Origin: Deltaproteobacteria bacterium
Lineage (GTDB): Bacteria > Desulfobacterota_E > Deferrimicrobia > Deferrimicrobiales > Deferrimicrobiaceae
Direction of reading: 5' to 3'
NCBI GenBank assembly: GCA_023489025.1
Contig: JAMDCN010000102.1
Span: 1 to 11,273, forward strand
Length of the DNA stretch: 11,273 nucleotides
Shown here: positions 1 through 6,407 of the stretch, one piece after another
How positions within the stretch are numbered: the first letter of the stretch is position 1
Layout of the letters: every line of letters starts with the position of its first letter
Program-made: the position numbers and the translations under genes
The notes under the pieces: generated by a model
What the model was told of the DNA's origin: nothing
Database searches by the model: none
What the model saw: only the letters and a program-made list of their open reading frames with translations

Positions 1-1
1 C

Positions 2-826
2 CGGTCGGTCCAGATCACGATGGCCGAGCGGTTCGGCCTGGAGGGGCGCGGGGCGTTCTACGAGCAGGCCGGAGCGATCCGCGACGTGGTGCAGAACCAC
101 CTGCTGCAGGTGCTCGCGAACGTGGCGATGGAGCCGCCGGTGGGAAACGAGGACGTGGAGGCCGTCCGGGACGAAAAGGTGAAGGTGCTGAAAGCCATCC
201 CGCCGCTCGTTCCGGGGGATGTGATCCGTGGGCAGTTCGAGGGGTATCGAAAGGAACCGGGGGTTTCCCCAGCCTCCACGGTGGAGACCTTCGCGGCGCT
301 GCGGATCGATATCCGCTCGTGGCGATGGGAAGGGGTGCCTTTCTTCATCCGCGCCGGGAAGCTTCTCCCGTTGAATCGGGTGGAGGTGGTCGTGACACTG
401 CGGCGTCCGCCTCCGATCTTCGCCGGCCCCTTACCTCCCATCGCGGCGGCGATTCCCGGTGCGAACTACATCCGGTTCCGCCTCGGACCGGACCAGGCGA
501 TCGCCCTCGGAGCGATGGTCAAGCGTCCGGGGGAGGAGTTCGCCGGCGACCGGGTGGAACTGCTGGCAAGCCACCAGGCCGAGGCCGATGAACCGGACGC
601 CTACGAGCAGCTTCTCGGGGACGCCCTGCGCGGCGAGACGTTCCGGTTCGCAAGGGAAGATTACGTCGAAGAGGCGTGGCGGATCGTGGACTCGGTCCTG
701 AAGGCGGAAACCCCCCTGTTCCCCTATGAACCCGGAACCTGGGGACCGCGCGAAGCGGAAACGCTGGTGGCTCCGGAACGATGGCACGACCCGGCTCCGG
801 CGCCCGGGCCGCCGGGGACATCGTGA
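2..826 (+). CDS. zwf: Glucose-6-phosphate 1-dehydrogenase, C-terminal part (5' end outside window)
   Basis: This is the C-terminal part of the enzyme that oxidises glucose 6-phosphate to 6-phosphoglucono-lactone with NAD(P)+, the first step of the oxidative pentose phosphate pathway. The frame is already open at base 2 (RSVQITMAERFG), so the gene enters from the left; about 274 residues remain of a family usually near 490. Family blocks seen in order are VQITMAE, GRGAFYEQAGAIRDVVQNHL, a substrate-side block ending VETFAALRIDI, PFFIRAGKLLP, and a C-terminal block YEQLLGDALRGE then PYEPGTWGP. The core looks intact. The stop TGA (824-826) overlaps the preferred GTG start of the next gene, so the two are very probably co-transcribed. 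The ATG at 20 is internal, not a real start. Identification is firm; the cofactor preference cannot be read from this half. Confidence 0.95.
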   Translation, partial: RSVQITMAERFGLEGRGAFYEQAGAIRDVVQNHLLQVLANVAMEPPVGNEDVEAVRDEKVKVLKAIPPLVPGDVIRGQFEGYRKEPGVSPASTVETFAALRIDIRSWRWEGVPFFIRAGKLLPLNRVEVVVTLRRPPPIFAGPLPPIAAAIPGANYIRFRLGPDQAIALGAMVKRPGEEFAGDRVELLASHQAEADEPDAYEQLLGDALRGETFRFAREDYVEEAWRIVDSVLKAETPLFPYEPGTWGPREAETLVAPERWHDPAPAPGPPGTS

Positions 827-1512
827 GAACGGAGTTTCTTCCCGACCCAGGGGCCATCGCGATACGGGCCGCGGAACGCATCGCACAGGTTGCGAGGGAA
901 GCCGTGATGGAGCGGGGCCGATGCGCGCTGGCGATCAGCGGCGGCACGACGCCGTGGCGGGCCCTCCGCGCTCTCGCCGAGGAAGACGTTCCCTGGAATC
1001 GCGTCCACCTGTTCCAGGCCGACGAGCGGGTCGGGCCGCCTGGGGATCCGGAACGGAACTATCCCCACCTGAAGGAAGCCCTGATCGATCGCATCGCGAT
1101 CCCCTCCGCCAACGTCCATCCCATGCCGGTGGAAGAGGAGGATCTCGACGAGGGGGCACGCCGCTACGAATCGATTCTTCGCCGGATTGCCGGAACACCG
1201 CCGGTTCTCGACCTCGTCCAGCTCGGACTGGGGGAGGACGGCCACACGGCCTCCCTCTTCCCGGGTGACGCGGCGCTTCAGGTCATCGACGCGGACGTCG
1301 CCGCCACCGGCCTTCACAAGGGGCGGAGGCGGATGACGCTCACCTTTCCCGCGATCGACCGGGCCCGGTGCATCTTGTGGCTGGTCACCGGCTCCGGGAA
1401 GGCCGTGGCGCTCGAACGGTTGCGCGCGGGCGACCGGTCCATCCCGGCGGGACGCGTTCGAAGCGACCGCGCCGTCCTCCTGGCCGATGCGGCGGCCCAG
1501 GGCGTCCGGTAA
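823..1512 (+). CDS. pgl: 6-phosphogluconolactonase
   Basis: This enzyme hydrolyses 6-phosphoglucono-delta-lactone to 6-phosphogluconate, the step directly after the upstream dehydrogenase. Counting from GTG 823 (229 residues), visible family motifs are the phosphate-binding SGGTTP near residue 39, PWNRVHLFQADER near 57-69, NYPHLKEAL near 79, and the catalytic-region GLGEDGHTASLFPG near 135-148, followed by LTFPAIDRAR. The length is normal for the DevB/Pgl family. I chose GTG 823 because it makes a GTGA overlap with the zwf stop and leaves the usual short N-terminus before the first helix. An ATG at 781 in the same frame would add 14 residues and overlap zwf by 46 bases; the Shine-Dalgarno sequence is weak for both. 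The pair forms a two-gene operon end, converging on the arsS gene. Confidence 0.93.
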   Translation: MRTEFLPDPGAIAIRAAERIAQVAREAVMERGRCALAISGGTTPWRALRALAEEDVPWNRVHLFQADERVGPPGDPERNYPHLKEALIDRIAIPSANVHPMPVEEEDLDEGARRYESILRRIAGTPPVLDLVQLGLGEDGHTASLFPGDAALQVIDADVAATGLHKGRRRMTLTFPAIDRARCILWLVTGSGKAVALERLRAGDRSIPAGRVRSDRAVLLADAAAQGVR

Positions 1513-1656
1513 CCGACTCGCTATCGGGTCAATCCCCCGTCCCCGAAGACCGGTCCGCCAAGTCCATTCGAGAACATGGGGTGATCGGGTTCCTCCCCGC
1601 CGGGTGGATACCGAGGCCGATGGGACGGACGAGCGATCCCGGGAATTCGTTGTCCG

Positions 1657-1690
1657 TCGGCCCCTACGGGGCCGATATCGCGCCGCCTCA
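1657..1690 (-). promoter_or_regulatory. Predicted bacterial SECIS element of arsS
   Basis: On the minus strand the TGA (1690-1688) is followed by a perfect 8-bp stem, TCGGCCCC (1675-1668) and GGGGCCGA (1664-1657), closing a 3-base loop GTA (1667-1665). The loop starts 20 bases after the TGA and begins with G. This agrees with the general bacterial SECIS model as I recall it: a hairpin directly after UGA, a small apical loop with G in the first two positions, and a spacing of roughly 16-37 bases. The real stop TAG spans the loop and the first base of the 3' arm. There is no T-run after the stem, which argues against a plain terminator. Confidence 0.72.
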
Positions 1691-2710
1691 AGTGAAGCCG
1701 GAGCCCGCCGCGCAGGCGTAGCAGTACTCTCCGATCGCGATCGGGGCGCCGGGAGGAGGGAGTTCGCGGACGTCCGTGACGTGGACTTTCCGGTCTCCGT
1801 GGGGATGTCCGACGGCGAGATTGAAATCGCAGTCGTACAGAAACCCGTTCCAGGAGACGGAGAGGAGCGTTCGGCACATGAGCCTTTCGACCGCCGACGG
1901 GTTGAATCGGTCCACAAGGGTTTTCACGTACCGTTCGTAATTTTCCGTCCGCAGCAGCCACGTCCGAAATCGCCCCAGCGGCACGTTCGCGAACGTGTAG
2001 AGGTGGTTGAACGCGACTCCCCATTTCCGCAGCAGGTCGTGCCGGAATTTCCGTTCGGCGGACTCTTGGGAAACAGGGAGGAACGCCCCGACCGGGTTGG
2101 AGACGAGGTTCAGTTCCAGCCCGGTCCCTTCCACTCCATACCCTGCCGCGTTCAACTTTTTCAGCACGGCGATCCCGGTTTCCGTCACCCCCGCGCCACG
2201 CTGGGCATCGGCCTGGGACGGATTCGTCGAGGGGAAGGAGGCGACCAGGACGACGCGGTGGGTGATACAGAGCGCAAGAAGCGACTCTCTCGCGGCGTCG
2301 CTCAGAGCGGAAAGGTTTGTGCGCAGCATCAGTCGGGGGACGAGAGGGGCGAGCTTTTCGATCAGAAATGGAAGATCAGGTACCAGCTCCGGCGCACCGC
2401 CGGTGATATCGATGGCGTGGAACGGAAACCGCCGGGCGAACGAGACGACCGCCGTCATCGTCTCCCGGGACATGATCTCTTTCCTGCCGGGACCGGCCTC
2501 AAGATGGCAATGCCGGCAACGGAGATTGCACAGGTACCCCGTGTTGACCTGGAGGGTAGTGGTCTCTCCACGGACGAGGGAACGCCCGTGGCGTTCAAGC
2601 GCGGCAGCGAACGGTTCGACCCCTCCCGCTTGCCGGTGGGGGGACTTGCCATCGCGCCCTTTTTCGATATCTCCCGTTTCCACGATCCCCGCCGGAACGG
2701 CTCCCGTCAC
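1664..2710 (-). CDS. arsS: Arsenosugar biosynthesis radical SAM protein ArsS, predicted selenoprotein (Sec at TGA 1688-1690)
   Basis: This is a radical SAM enzyme of the ArsS family, linked to making arsenosugars from methylated arsenic. The 4Fe-4S motif CNLRCRHC (C61, C65, C68) follows LQVNTGYL, and AGPGRKEIM comes next, as in the family. The tail contains CYACAAGSG (C330, C333). An apparent stop, TGA at 1690-1688, comes right after GSGFT. Read through, it gives U-GGAISAP and then TAG at 1666-1664, for 348 residues with Sec at 341. Family members end in a C-x-x-C-x-AG-x-GSS-C-GG type tail, so the TGA falls where a Cys would be, and NCBI uses the name (seleno)protein for this family. An 8-bp hairpin with a GTA loop begins 12 bases after the TGA. 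The start is GTG 2710, overlapping the TGA of the upstream peroxidase-like gene. No arsM is in the window. Family assignment is strong; Sec incorporation is inferred from sequence. Confidence 0.88.
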
Positions 2711-3039
2711 ATGGAGAGCTTCGCGGCGAGCTTCCGCATCTGCACCCCGTGCACAAGGGACGCGCCTCCACGGATGGCGGCGGTCACGTGGACCGCCTCG
2801 GTCATCTCCGCCAGGTTGGATCCTTTTTCGAGGCAGGCGCGGGTGTAGGCGTCAATGCAGTAGGGGCACTGGACCGCGTGCGCCACCCCGAGAGCGATCA
2901 GGGCCTTCTCCCGCTCCGTCAGCTCCCCCTCCTTGAACACCTCGACGTAATAGTCGAAGAATTTCTTCGCGAGTTCCGGCGCGTCCTTACCGATCTCGCC
3001 GAACGTCGCGAGATCCGCGGGGTCGTAATACGTTTCCAT
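2707..3039 (-). CDS. Arsenosugar biosynthesis-associated peroxidase-like protein (carboxymuconolactone decarboxylase/AhpD fold)
   Basis: This is a 110-residue single-domain protein of the carboxymuconolactone decarboxylase/AhpD superfamily. It carries the redox pair CPYC (C58, C61) after the helix EKALIALGVAHAVQ, then IRGGASLVHGVQM near the C-terminus. The sequence pattern (METYYDP start, HAVQCPYCIDAY, AIRGGASLVHG) matches the small peroxidase-like proteins that NCBI names as arsenosugar-biosynthesis-associated, which regularly sit beside ArsS. A thiol-based reductant or peroxidase role is inferred; the substrate is unknown. The ATG at 3039 has a GGGAGG ribosome site six bases upstream. Its TGA overlaps the arsS GTG start, so translation is probably coupled. 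A good sigma70-type promoter and a palindrome lie directly upstream. The AhpD proton-relay His after CxxC is not in the usual place (Tyr is there instead), as is common in this subgroup. Confidence 0.88.
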   Translation of the reverse strand: METYYDPADLATFGEIGKDAPELAKKFFDYYVEVFKEGELTEREKALIALGVAHAVQCPYCIDAYTRACLEKGSNLAEMTEAVHVTAAIRGGASLVHGVQMRKLAAKLSM

Positions 3040-3061
3040 CCCGAACCTCCCGTTCCCATGA

Positions 3062-3086
3062 AATGACCCGCGGACGCCGGGTCATT
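3062..3086. promoter_or_regulatory. 25-bp palindrome over the predicted start of the arsS operon; probable repressor operator
   Basis: The arms AATGACCCG (3062-3070) and CGGGTCATT (3078-3086) are perfect 9-bp inverted copies around a 7-base centre. The palindrome begins three bases beyond the -10 box and covers the predicted transcription start. That is the usual place for a repressor site, but an mRNA leader hairpin cannot be ruled out. It does not look like the AT-rich site typical of ArsR, and the regulator is unknown. Confidence 0.5.
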
Positions 3087-3089
3087 GGG

Positions 3090-3118
3090 ATTATGACACT
3101 TGCCGCTTCCGGATCCAA
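3090..3118 (-). promoter_or_regulatory. Predicted sigma70-type promoter of the peroxidase-like/arsS operon
   Basis: Read on the minus strand, TTGGAT (3118-3113) is followed by exactly 17 bases and then CATAAT (3095-3090). That is four of six matches to TTGACA and five of six to TATAAT with ideal spacing. Transcription would start near 3083-3085, about 45 bases before the ATG at 3039. Confidence 0.6.
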
Positions 3119-3130
3119 TTTCCCGTCAGT

Positions 3131-3326
3131 CGCGGCACGGCGGAAATCCTTACAACCCATGCCGATATATTCCGGTACGCGATGCTCCGGCTGCGGGGCC
3201 GTCCCGCGGCGGAAGACATGGTCCAGGAGACGTTCCTCGCGGCGTTGAAGGACCGGGGAACCGTCCGGGGAAACCCTGTCGGAGGAGGCAAAGGAGCGGA
3301 TCAGGAAATCTCTTAATACCCCGTAA
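3131..3326 (+). pseudogene. Relic of an ECF sigma factor (region 2 only) with a possible anti-sigma tail
   Basis: The frame from about 3131 reads HADIFRYAMLRLRGR (about 3158-3202) and then PAAEDMVQETFLAALKDRG. This is the classic region 2 of extracytoplasmic-function sigma factors, where FRYA-LRL and AEDxVQETFLAAL are hallmarks. There is no start codon with a ribosome site before it, and region 4 is absent. After about 3255 the sequence loses similarity in this frame (stop TAA 3314). A neighbouring frame gives GETLSEEAKERIRKSLNTP up to TAA 3324, which resembles the tail of a small anti-sigma factor. The picture is a sigma/anti-sigma gene pair collapsed by an internal deletion. It occupies most of the 3040-3350 gap and overlaps the -35 region of the promoter that faces the other way. 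The sigma part is fairly sure; the anti-sigma part is tentative. Confidence 0.5.
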
Positions 3327-3350
3327 TTCCTCAACCGTTGTACCGGCTAT

Positions 3351-4061
3351 TCACTTCCCTCTCCGATCGAAAGAGAGAGGATTCCTGTCCCGGCGCTTCT
3401 TCACGGCGTTGACGATCGTGGGCAGGAGGGCGAACAGCCCCAGCAGCGCGAACGATCCGAGCACCCGGGGACTGGCGACCTGGCGCACGCTTTCGATGGC
3501 CGCGAGGCTCGCCCCCGCGTTCACGAAGACCAGGCTCCCCGGCATGATCCCGAACAGCGTGCCCAGGGTGTAGGTCCGAAGCGGCAGTCCCGTGACGCCG
3601 CAGGCGAGGTTCACCAGAAAGAAGGGGAACGCGGGGACCAAGCGAAGAAAGAGGAGATAGGAAAGTCCGTTCTCCCGCAACCCCCGGTCGATCCCCTCCA
3701 TCCGCCCGCCGAATTTCCTCACCACCCAGCCCCGCAGCAGCGTCCGGCTGACCAGGAACGCCAGGATCGCCCCGATGGTGGCTCCGAACACGACGAACAG
3801 CGTTCCCTGGAGGACGCCGAAGACCGCGCCCGCGGCAAGGGAAAGGATGGCCGCCCCCGGGAGGGAGAAAGCCGTCTGAACAATGTAGATAAGAACGAAG
3901 ACGGCGGCGGACAGGAAGGCGTTCGTCGCGCGCAGATCCGTGAGGTGCGCCCGGTTCGCCTTGAGGCTTTCCAACGTCAGGTACTTCCCCAGGTCGAGGA
4001 AATAGAACGCCGCCACGACCGCCGCGAATACAAGGAGGATAAGGATCTTCCGGGCCTTCAT
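3351..4061 (-). CDS. TVP38/TMEM64 family inner-membrane protein (VTT/DedA-like)
   Basis: This is a 236-residue polytopic inner-membrane protein of the TVP38/TMEM64 (VTT, formerly SNARE-associated) family, distantly related to DedA. Hydrophobic spans are seen near residues 5-22, 49-66, 70-105 and 140-165, with a last one near 205-222. Family blocks are SLPGAAILSLAAGAVFG, then FLRLVPAFPFFLVNLACGV, and GIMPGSLVFVNAG, followed by a basic cytoplasmic tail. The DedA superfamily is associated with lipid scrambling or transport, but the substrate of this branch is unknown. I chose ATG 4061 because it makes an ATGA overlap with the upstream oxidoreductase stop and sits just before the first membrane helix. 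The longer frame reaching 4607 is a shadow of the oxidoreductase. TVP38 proteins next to, or fused with, such oxidoreductases are a recurrent arrangement, suggesting a shared membrane redox task. Confidence 0.9.
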   Translation of the reverse strand: MKARKILILLVFAAVVAAFYFLDLGKYLTLESLKANRAHLTDLRATNAFLSAAVFVLIYIVQTAFSLPGAAILSLAAGAVFGVLQGTLFVVFGATIGAILAFLVSRTLLRGWVVRKFGGRMEGIDRGLRENGLSYLLFLRLVPAFPFFLVNLACGVTGLPLRTYTLGTLFGIMPGSLVFVNAGASLAAIESVRQVASPRVLGSFALLGLFALLPTIVNAVKKRRDRNPLSFDRRGK

Positions 4062-5533
4062 CCGGAGACCTCTTCCTCCGGCGTGCACGCCCGCCCCTTC
4101 AGGTCGAAGAGGAAACGCAGGATCTTCTTCGTCCGGTCGCCGAACAGCTTCTCGGAGTAGTACGACCCGGCGGCCTTCTTCGAGATCTCGGCAAGGGTCG
4201 GGTAGGCGTGGATCGCCCCGGCCAGGGTGGAGAGCTTCACCCCCCCGTTGATGGCGGCGACCCACTCGTGGATCAATTCGCCGGCATGATGCCCGGCGAT
4301 CTGGCATCCGAGGAGCTGTCCCGACGGCGTGACGAGCACCTTGATCTTCCCTTCGCTCTCCCCTTCGGCAAGCGCCCGGTCCACGTCGCGAAAAGGCGCT
4401 TCGAGGGTCCGGTATTCCACCCCCGCCGCCTTCGCCCGCTTCTCGTTCAGACCGACGCTTGCCACCTCGGGGTCGGTGTAGGTGCACCACGGGACCTTCG
4501 TGTAGTCCGCCTTCCGCGGCAACCGGAGCACGGCGTTCGACAGGGCGATCCCGGCCTCGTACCCGGCCACGTGAGTGAACGGAAAGACGCCGTTTACATC
4601 CCCGCACGAATAGATGTGGGGAACGTTCGTCCGCATCCTCCGGTCCGCCGGAACCCCGCGCGGGGAGAACGCGACGCCCGCCGCGCGAAGCTCCAGACCC
4701 TCAACATTCGGCTTCCGCCCGGCCGTCACGAGGAGGACGTCCCCCTCGATGGTCCACGACTCCCCCTCCCCGTTCGTCGGCCCGACCCACAGCAGGACGG
4801 AGGAACCCGCGGTGGCCGCCCTGAGGGCCTTCGTGCCGGTGAGGACCTTCACTCCCTCGGCCTCCAGGCGGCTCCGGAGGATCGCGGCGATGTCCGGGTC
4901 CTCGTGGCCCAGCACCTGTTCAGCGAATTCGATGACGGTGACCTTCGAGCCGAGCCGCTGGAACGCCTGCGCCATCTCGACACCGATCGGCCCGCCACCG
5001 AGAACTACCAGGTGGCCCGGCAGCTCCGTCTGCGAAAAGACCGTCTCGTTGGTCCAGTAGGGCACGGACTCGATCCCCTCGACAGGCGGGAGGGATGGAC
5101 TGGACCCCGTCGCGATGATCCACGCTCTCGCGGTCAGCCGATCCCCGCCCACGGAAACCGTGTGGTCGTCGACGAAGCGCGGCTCACCGAACCGGACCGC
5201 GGCGCCGAGCTTGCAGAACCGTTCGGGGGAGTCGTGCTCCTGGATCGTGTCGATCACCGAGCGGACCCGGGCCATGACGGCGGCGAGGGAGACCGGCGGA
5301 AGCTCGATTTCAGGAAGCCCGAACTCCTTCGCGCGGCGGGCGAGGGACCAGACTCCGGCGGTACGGATCAGCGTCTTCGAGGGGACGCAGCCGAAATGGA
5401 GGCAGTCGCCTCCCAGCTTCTTCGCCTTTTCGACGAGGATCGTCTTCGCGCCGAACTGCGCCGAACCCGCCGCCGCCGTCAGCCCCGCCGCGCCCCCTCC
5501 AAGAATCCCCAGATCATAATCGTACGCCGCCAT
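4058..5533 (-). CDS. FAD-dependent pyridine nucleotide-disulfide oxidoreductase (dihydrolipoamide dehydrogenase/mercuric reductase-like)
   Basis: This is a 491-residue flavoprotein of the class I disulfide reductase family, which passes electrons from NAD(P)H through FAD to a disulfide. The FAD Rossmann motif is GILGGGAAG (9-17) and the redox disulfide lies in GGDCLHFGCVPSK (C44, C49). A second Rossmann motif, LGGGPIGVEMA, is followed by VTVIEF, where the acidic residue favours NADH. The FAD block YSCGDVNG and the dimer-interface catalytic pair in HAYPTLAE are present. It lacks the N-terminal metal-binding domain and the C-terminal vicinal cysteines of true mercuric reductase, so MerA activity is unlikely. 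No 2-oxo acid dehydrogenase genes are nearby, which argues against a housekeeping lipoamide dehydrogenase. An AGGAGG-type ribosome site (GGAGG) precedes the ATG. The gene overlaps the TVP38 start by ATGA, so it is the first gene of a two-gene operon. The physiological disulfide substrate is unknown. Confidence 0.9.
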   Translation of the reverse strand: MAAYDYDLGILGGGAAGLTAAAGSAQFGAKTILVEKAKKLGGDCLHFGCVPSKTLIRTAGVWSLARRAKEFGLPEIELPPVSLAAVMARVRSVIDTIQEHDSPERFCKLGAAVRFGEPRFVDDHTVSVGGDRLTARAWIIATGSSPSLPPVEGIESVPYWTNETVFSQTELPGHLVVLGGGPIGVEMAQAFQRLGSKVTVIEFAEQVLGHEDPDIAAILRSRLEAEGVKVLTGTKALRAATAGSSVLLWVGPTNGEGESWTIEGDVLLVTAGRKPNVEGLELRAAGVAFSPRGVPADRRMRTNVPHIYSCGDVNGVFPFTHVAGYEAGIALSNAVLRLPRKADYTKVPWCTYTDPEVASVGLNEKRAKAAGVEYRTLEAPFRDVDRALAEGESEGKIKVLVTPSGQLLGCQIAGHHAGELIHEWVAAINGGVKLSTLAGAIHAYPTLAEISKKAAGSYYSEKLFGDRTKKILRFLFDLKGRACTPEEEVSG

Positions 5534-5676
5534 GAACGCCTCCTTTCGATTCCCACGTGTTGGTGAGTCGCGGGTGGCACGAATACCTTACATGACGAGT
5601 ACCGGAAATCCCCGCTTCCTCGAGGCGGATCGTCTGCCCGGGAAACCTTGGGAGCACCGGGCCCGATGAAAAAAGA

Positions 5677-5705
5677 TTGACAAAAACGGTCGGAACTCAT
5701 AAATT
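5677..5705 (+). promoter_or_regulatory. Predicted sigma70 promoter of the tetR gene
   Basis: A perfect TTGACA (5677-5682) is followed by 17 bases and TAAATT (5700-5705, four of six to TATAAT). The operator at 5707-5722 begins two bases later. Transcription would start near 5712, about 28 bases before the GTG start. Confidence 0.7.
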
Positions 5706-5706
5706 G

Positions 5707-5722
5707 TACCAAACGGTTGGTA
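5707..5722. promoter_or_regulatory. Predicted TetR-family operator 1 (autoregulatory)
   Basis: The site TACCAAACGGTTGGTA has perfect 6-bp inverted arms (TACCAA, TTGGTA) around ACGG, and lies across the predicted transcription start of the regulator gene. A near copy (13 of 16 bases) sits at 6408-6423 in the same position relative to the next promoter. A weaker match, with the conserved GGTCGG half, lies at 5680-5695 between -35 and -10, centred 27 bases upstream. Confidence 0.68.
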
Positions 5723-5739
5723 TAGGAGGAAGCAGAGAA

Positions 5740-6360
5740 GTGAATGAGAAAGGAATCCGAACCCGGGAAAGAGTCCTCGCAGGAGCGACCGAGATCATTC
5801 ATCGACAAGGTTTCTCCGGGACCAGTATCCACGACCTGATCCGGGAGACGGGGGTCAAGAAAGGGAACCTCTACCATTACTTTTCCTCGAAAGAGGAGAT
5901 GGGGCTCGAGGTGTTGACCCGCGCCCGGGATGATTTTTTCCGGTTCCTCGAGAACTCCTTGCAGGGTGACCGCCCTTCCGTCCAATTGTTGAACCATTTC
6001 AAGGCAATCGTCCGCTATCACGAAAGCCGGAACCTGGTCGGCGGATGCATCTTCGGCAACACCGCCCTTGAGATGGGCGATCGGAACGAAACGTATCGTG
6101 CCGTCATTCATGGCGTGTTTGAAGAGTGGCGGCGAAGGATCCGGGAAGTTTTGGAGAATGCCGTCCGGTCCGGCGGCATGCGGAAGGATATCGACCCGGA
6201 TGCGATGGCGCGGCACATCGTCGCGACCATCGAGGGCGGGATCATGGTCGCTCGCGCGAGCAGGAATCCGGCGGACCTGAAGACGTGCCTTGCCGTCCTG
6301 TCCGGGCTTCTCGGAATCGAGGTCGAAACGGTAGCACCTCGGAAAAGCGATCCGGTATAA
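5740..6360 (+). CDS. TetR/AcrR family transcriptional regulator (NemR/LmrA-YxaF-like)
   Basis: This is a 206-residue TetR-family regulator. Residues about 6-50 form the DNA-binding helix-turn-helix: RERVLAGATEIIHRQGF, then TSIHDLIRETGVKKGNLYHYF. The ligand domain contains VGGCIFGNTALEMGD (residues 100-114). This glycine-Cys-glycine/asparagine segment is typical of the LmrA/YxaF-type C-terminal domain, and Cys103 lies close to where NemR carries its electrophile-sensing cysteine. I chose GTG 5740 because AGGAGGA (5724-5730) is nine bases upstream; the in-frame TTG at 5677 is inside the -35 box and would put the operator in the coding region. It is probably a repressor of its own gene and of the downstream AhpD-like/flavin reductase operon, since both promoters carry the same palindrome. 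The inducer is unknown; electrophiles or quinones are a guess from the neighbours. Confidence 0.92.
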   Translation: MNEKGIRTRERVLAGATEIIHRQGFSGTSIHDLIRETGVKKGNLYHYFSSKEEMGLEVLTRARDDFFRFLENSLQGDRPSVQLLNHFKAIVRYHESRNLVGGCIFGNTALEMGDRNETYRAVIHGVFEEWRRRIREVLENAVRSGGMRKDIDPDAMARHIVATIEGGIMVARASRNPADLKTCLAVLSGLLGIEVETVAPRKSDPV

Positions 6361-6366
6361 GAAGTG

Positions 6367-6390
6367 TTTCCACCGTTGGATCGGTGGGAA
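6367..6390 (+). terminator. Weak hairpin after tetR, possible attenuator or terminator
   Basis: Six bases after the tetR stop, CCACCG (6370-6375) and CGGTGG (6382-6387) form a 6-bp stem with loop TTGGAT. Two more pairs outside it are possible across a one-base bulge. The following CGTTTGCTT is only mildly T-rich, so termination would be inefficient. The loop is also the -35 box of the next promoter. Confidence 0.3.
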
Positions 6391-6404
6391 CGTTTGCTTA
6401 CAAA
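6376..6404 (+). promoter_or_regulatory. Predicted promoter of the AhpD-like/flavin reductase/selenoprotein operon
   Basis: TTGGAT (6376-6381) is followed by 17 bases and TACAAA (6399-6404), each four of six to consensus. Individually it is modest. The ideal spacing, and the operator placed three bases after the -10 as at the tetR promoter, make it credible. Confidence 0.52.
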
Positions 6405-6407
6405 TCA

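Noticed and set aside
1657..1675. The arsS hairpin as a plain terminator for zwf-pgl or arsS
   Set aside because: There is no T-run on either strand, and its spacing to the TGA fits a SECIS; a secondary termination role cannot be excluded.
724..1917. 397-codon minus-strand frame opposite pgl
   Set aside because: The pgl gene on the plus strand has all family motifs; the antisense frame is low-complexity and rich in Arg, Gly and Pro.
1487..2848. 453-codon plus-strand frame opposite arsS
   Set aside because: Its composition is that of an antisense shadow, it shows no motif, and the minus strand carries clear radical SAM and peroxidase-like genes.
4062..4607. Long N-terminal extension of the TVP38 frame on the minus strand
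   Set aside because: It lies in another frame fully inside the disulfide oxidoreductase gene, is Arg/Gly-rich with no domain, and the membrane protein has a natural coupled start at 4061.
4058..5533. Calling the oxidoreductase mercuric reductase (merA)
   Set aside because: It has no N-terminal metal-binding domain, no C-terminal vicinal Cys pair, and no merR, merT or merP nearby.
5534..5676. Promoter for the oxidoreductase-TVP38 operon in the divergent gap
   Set aside because: No -35/-10 pair with acceptable matches and spacing was found on the minus strand, although a promoter must be near.
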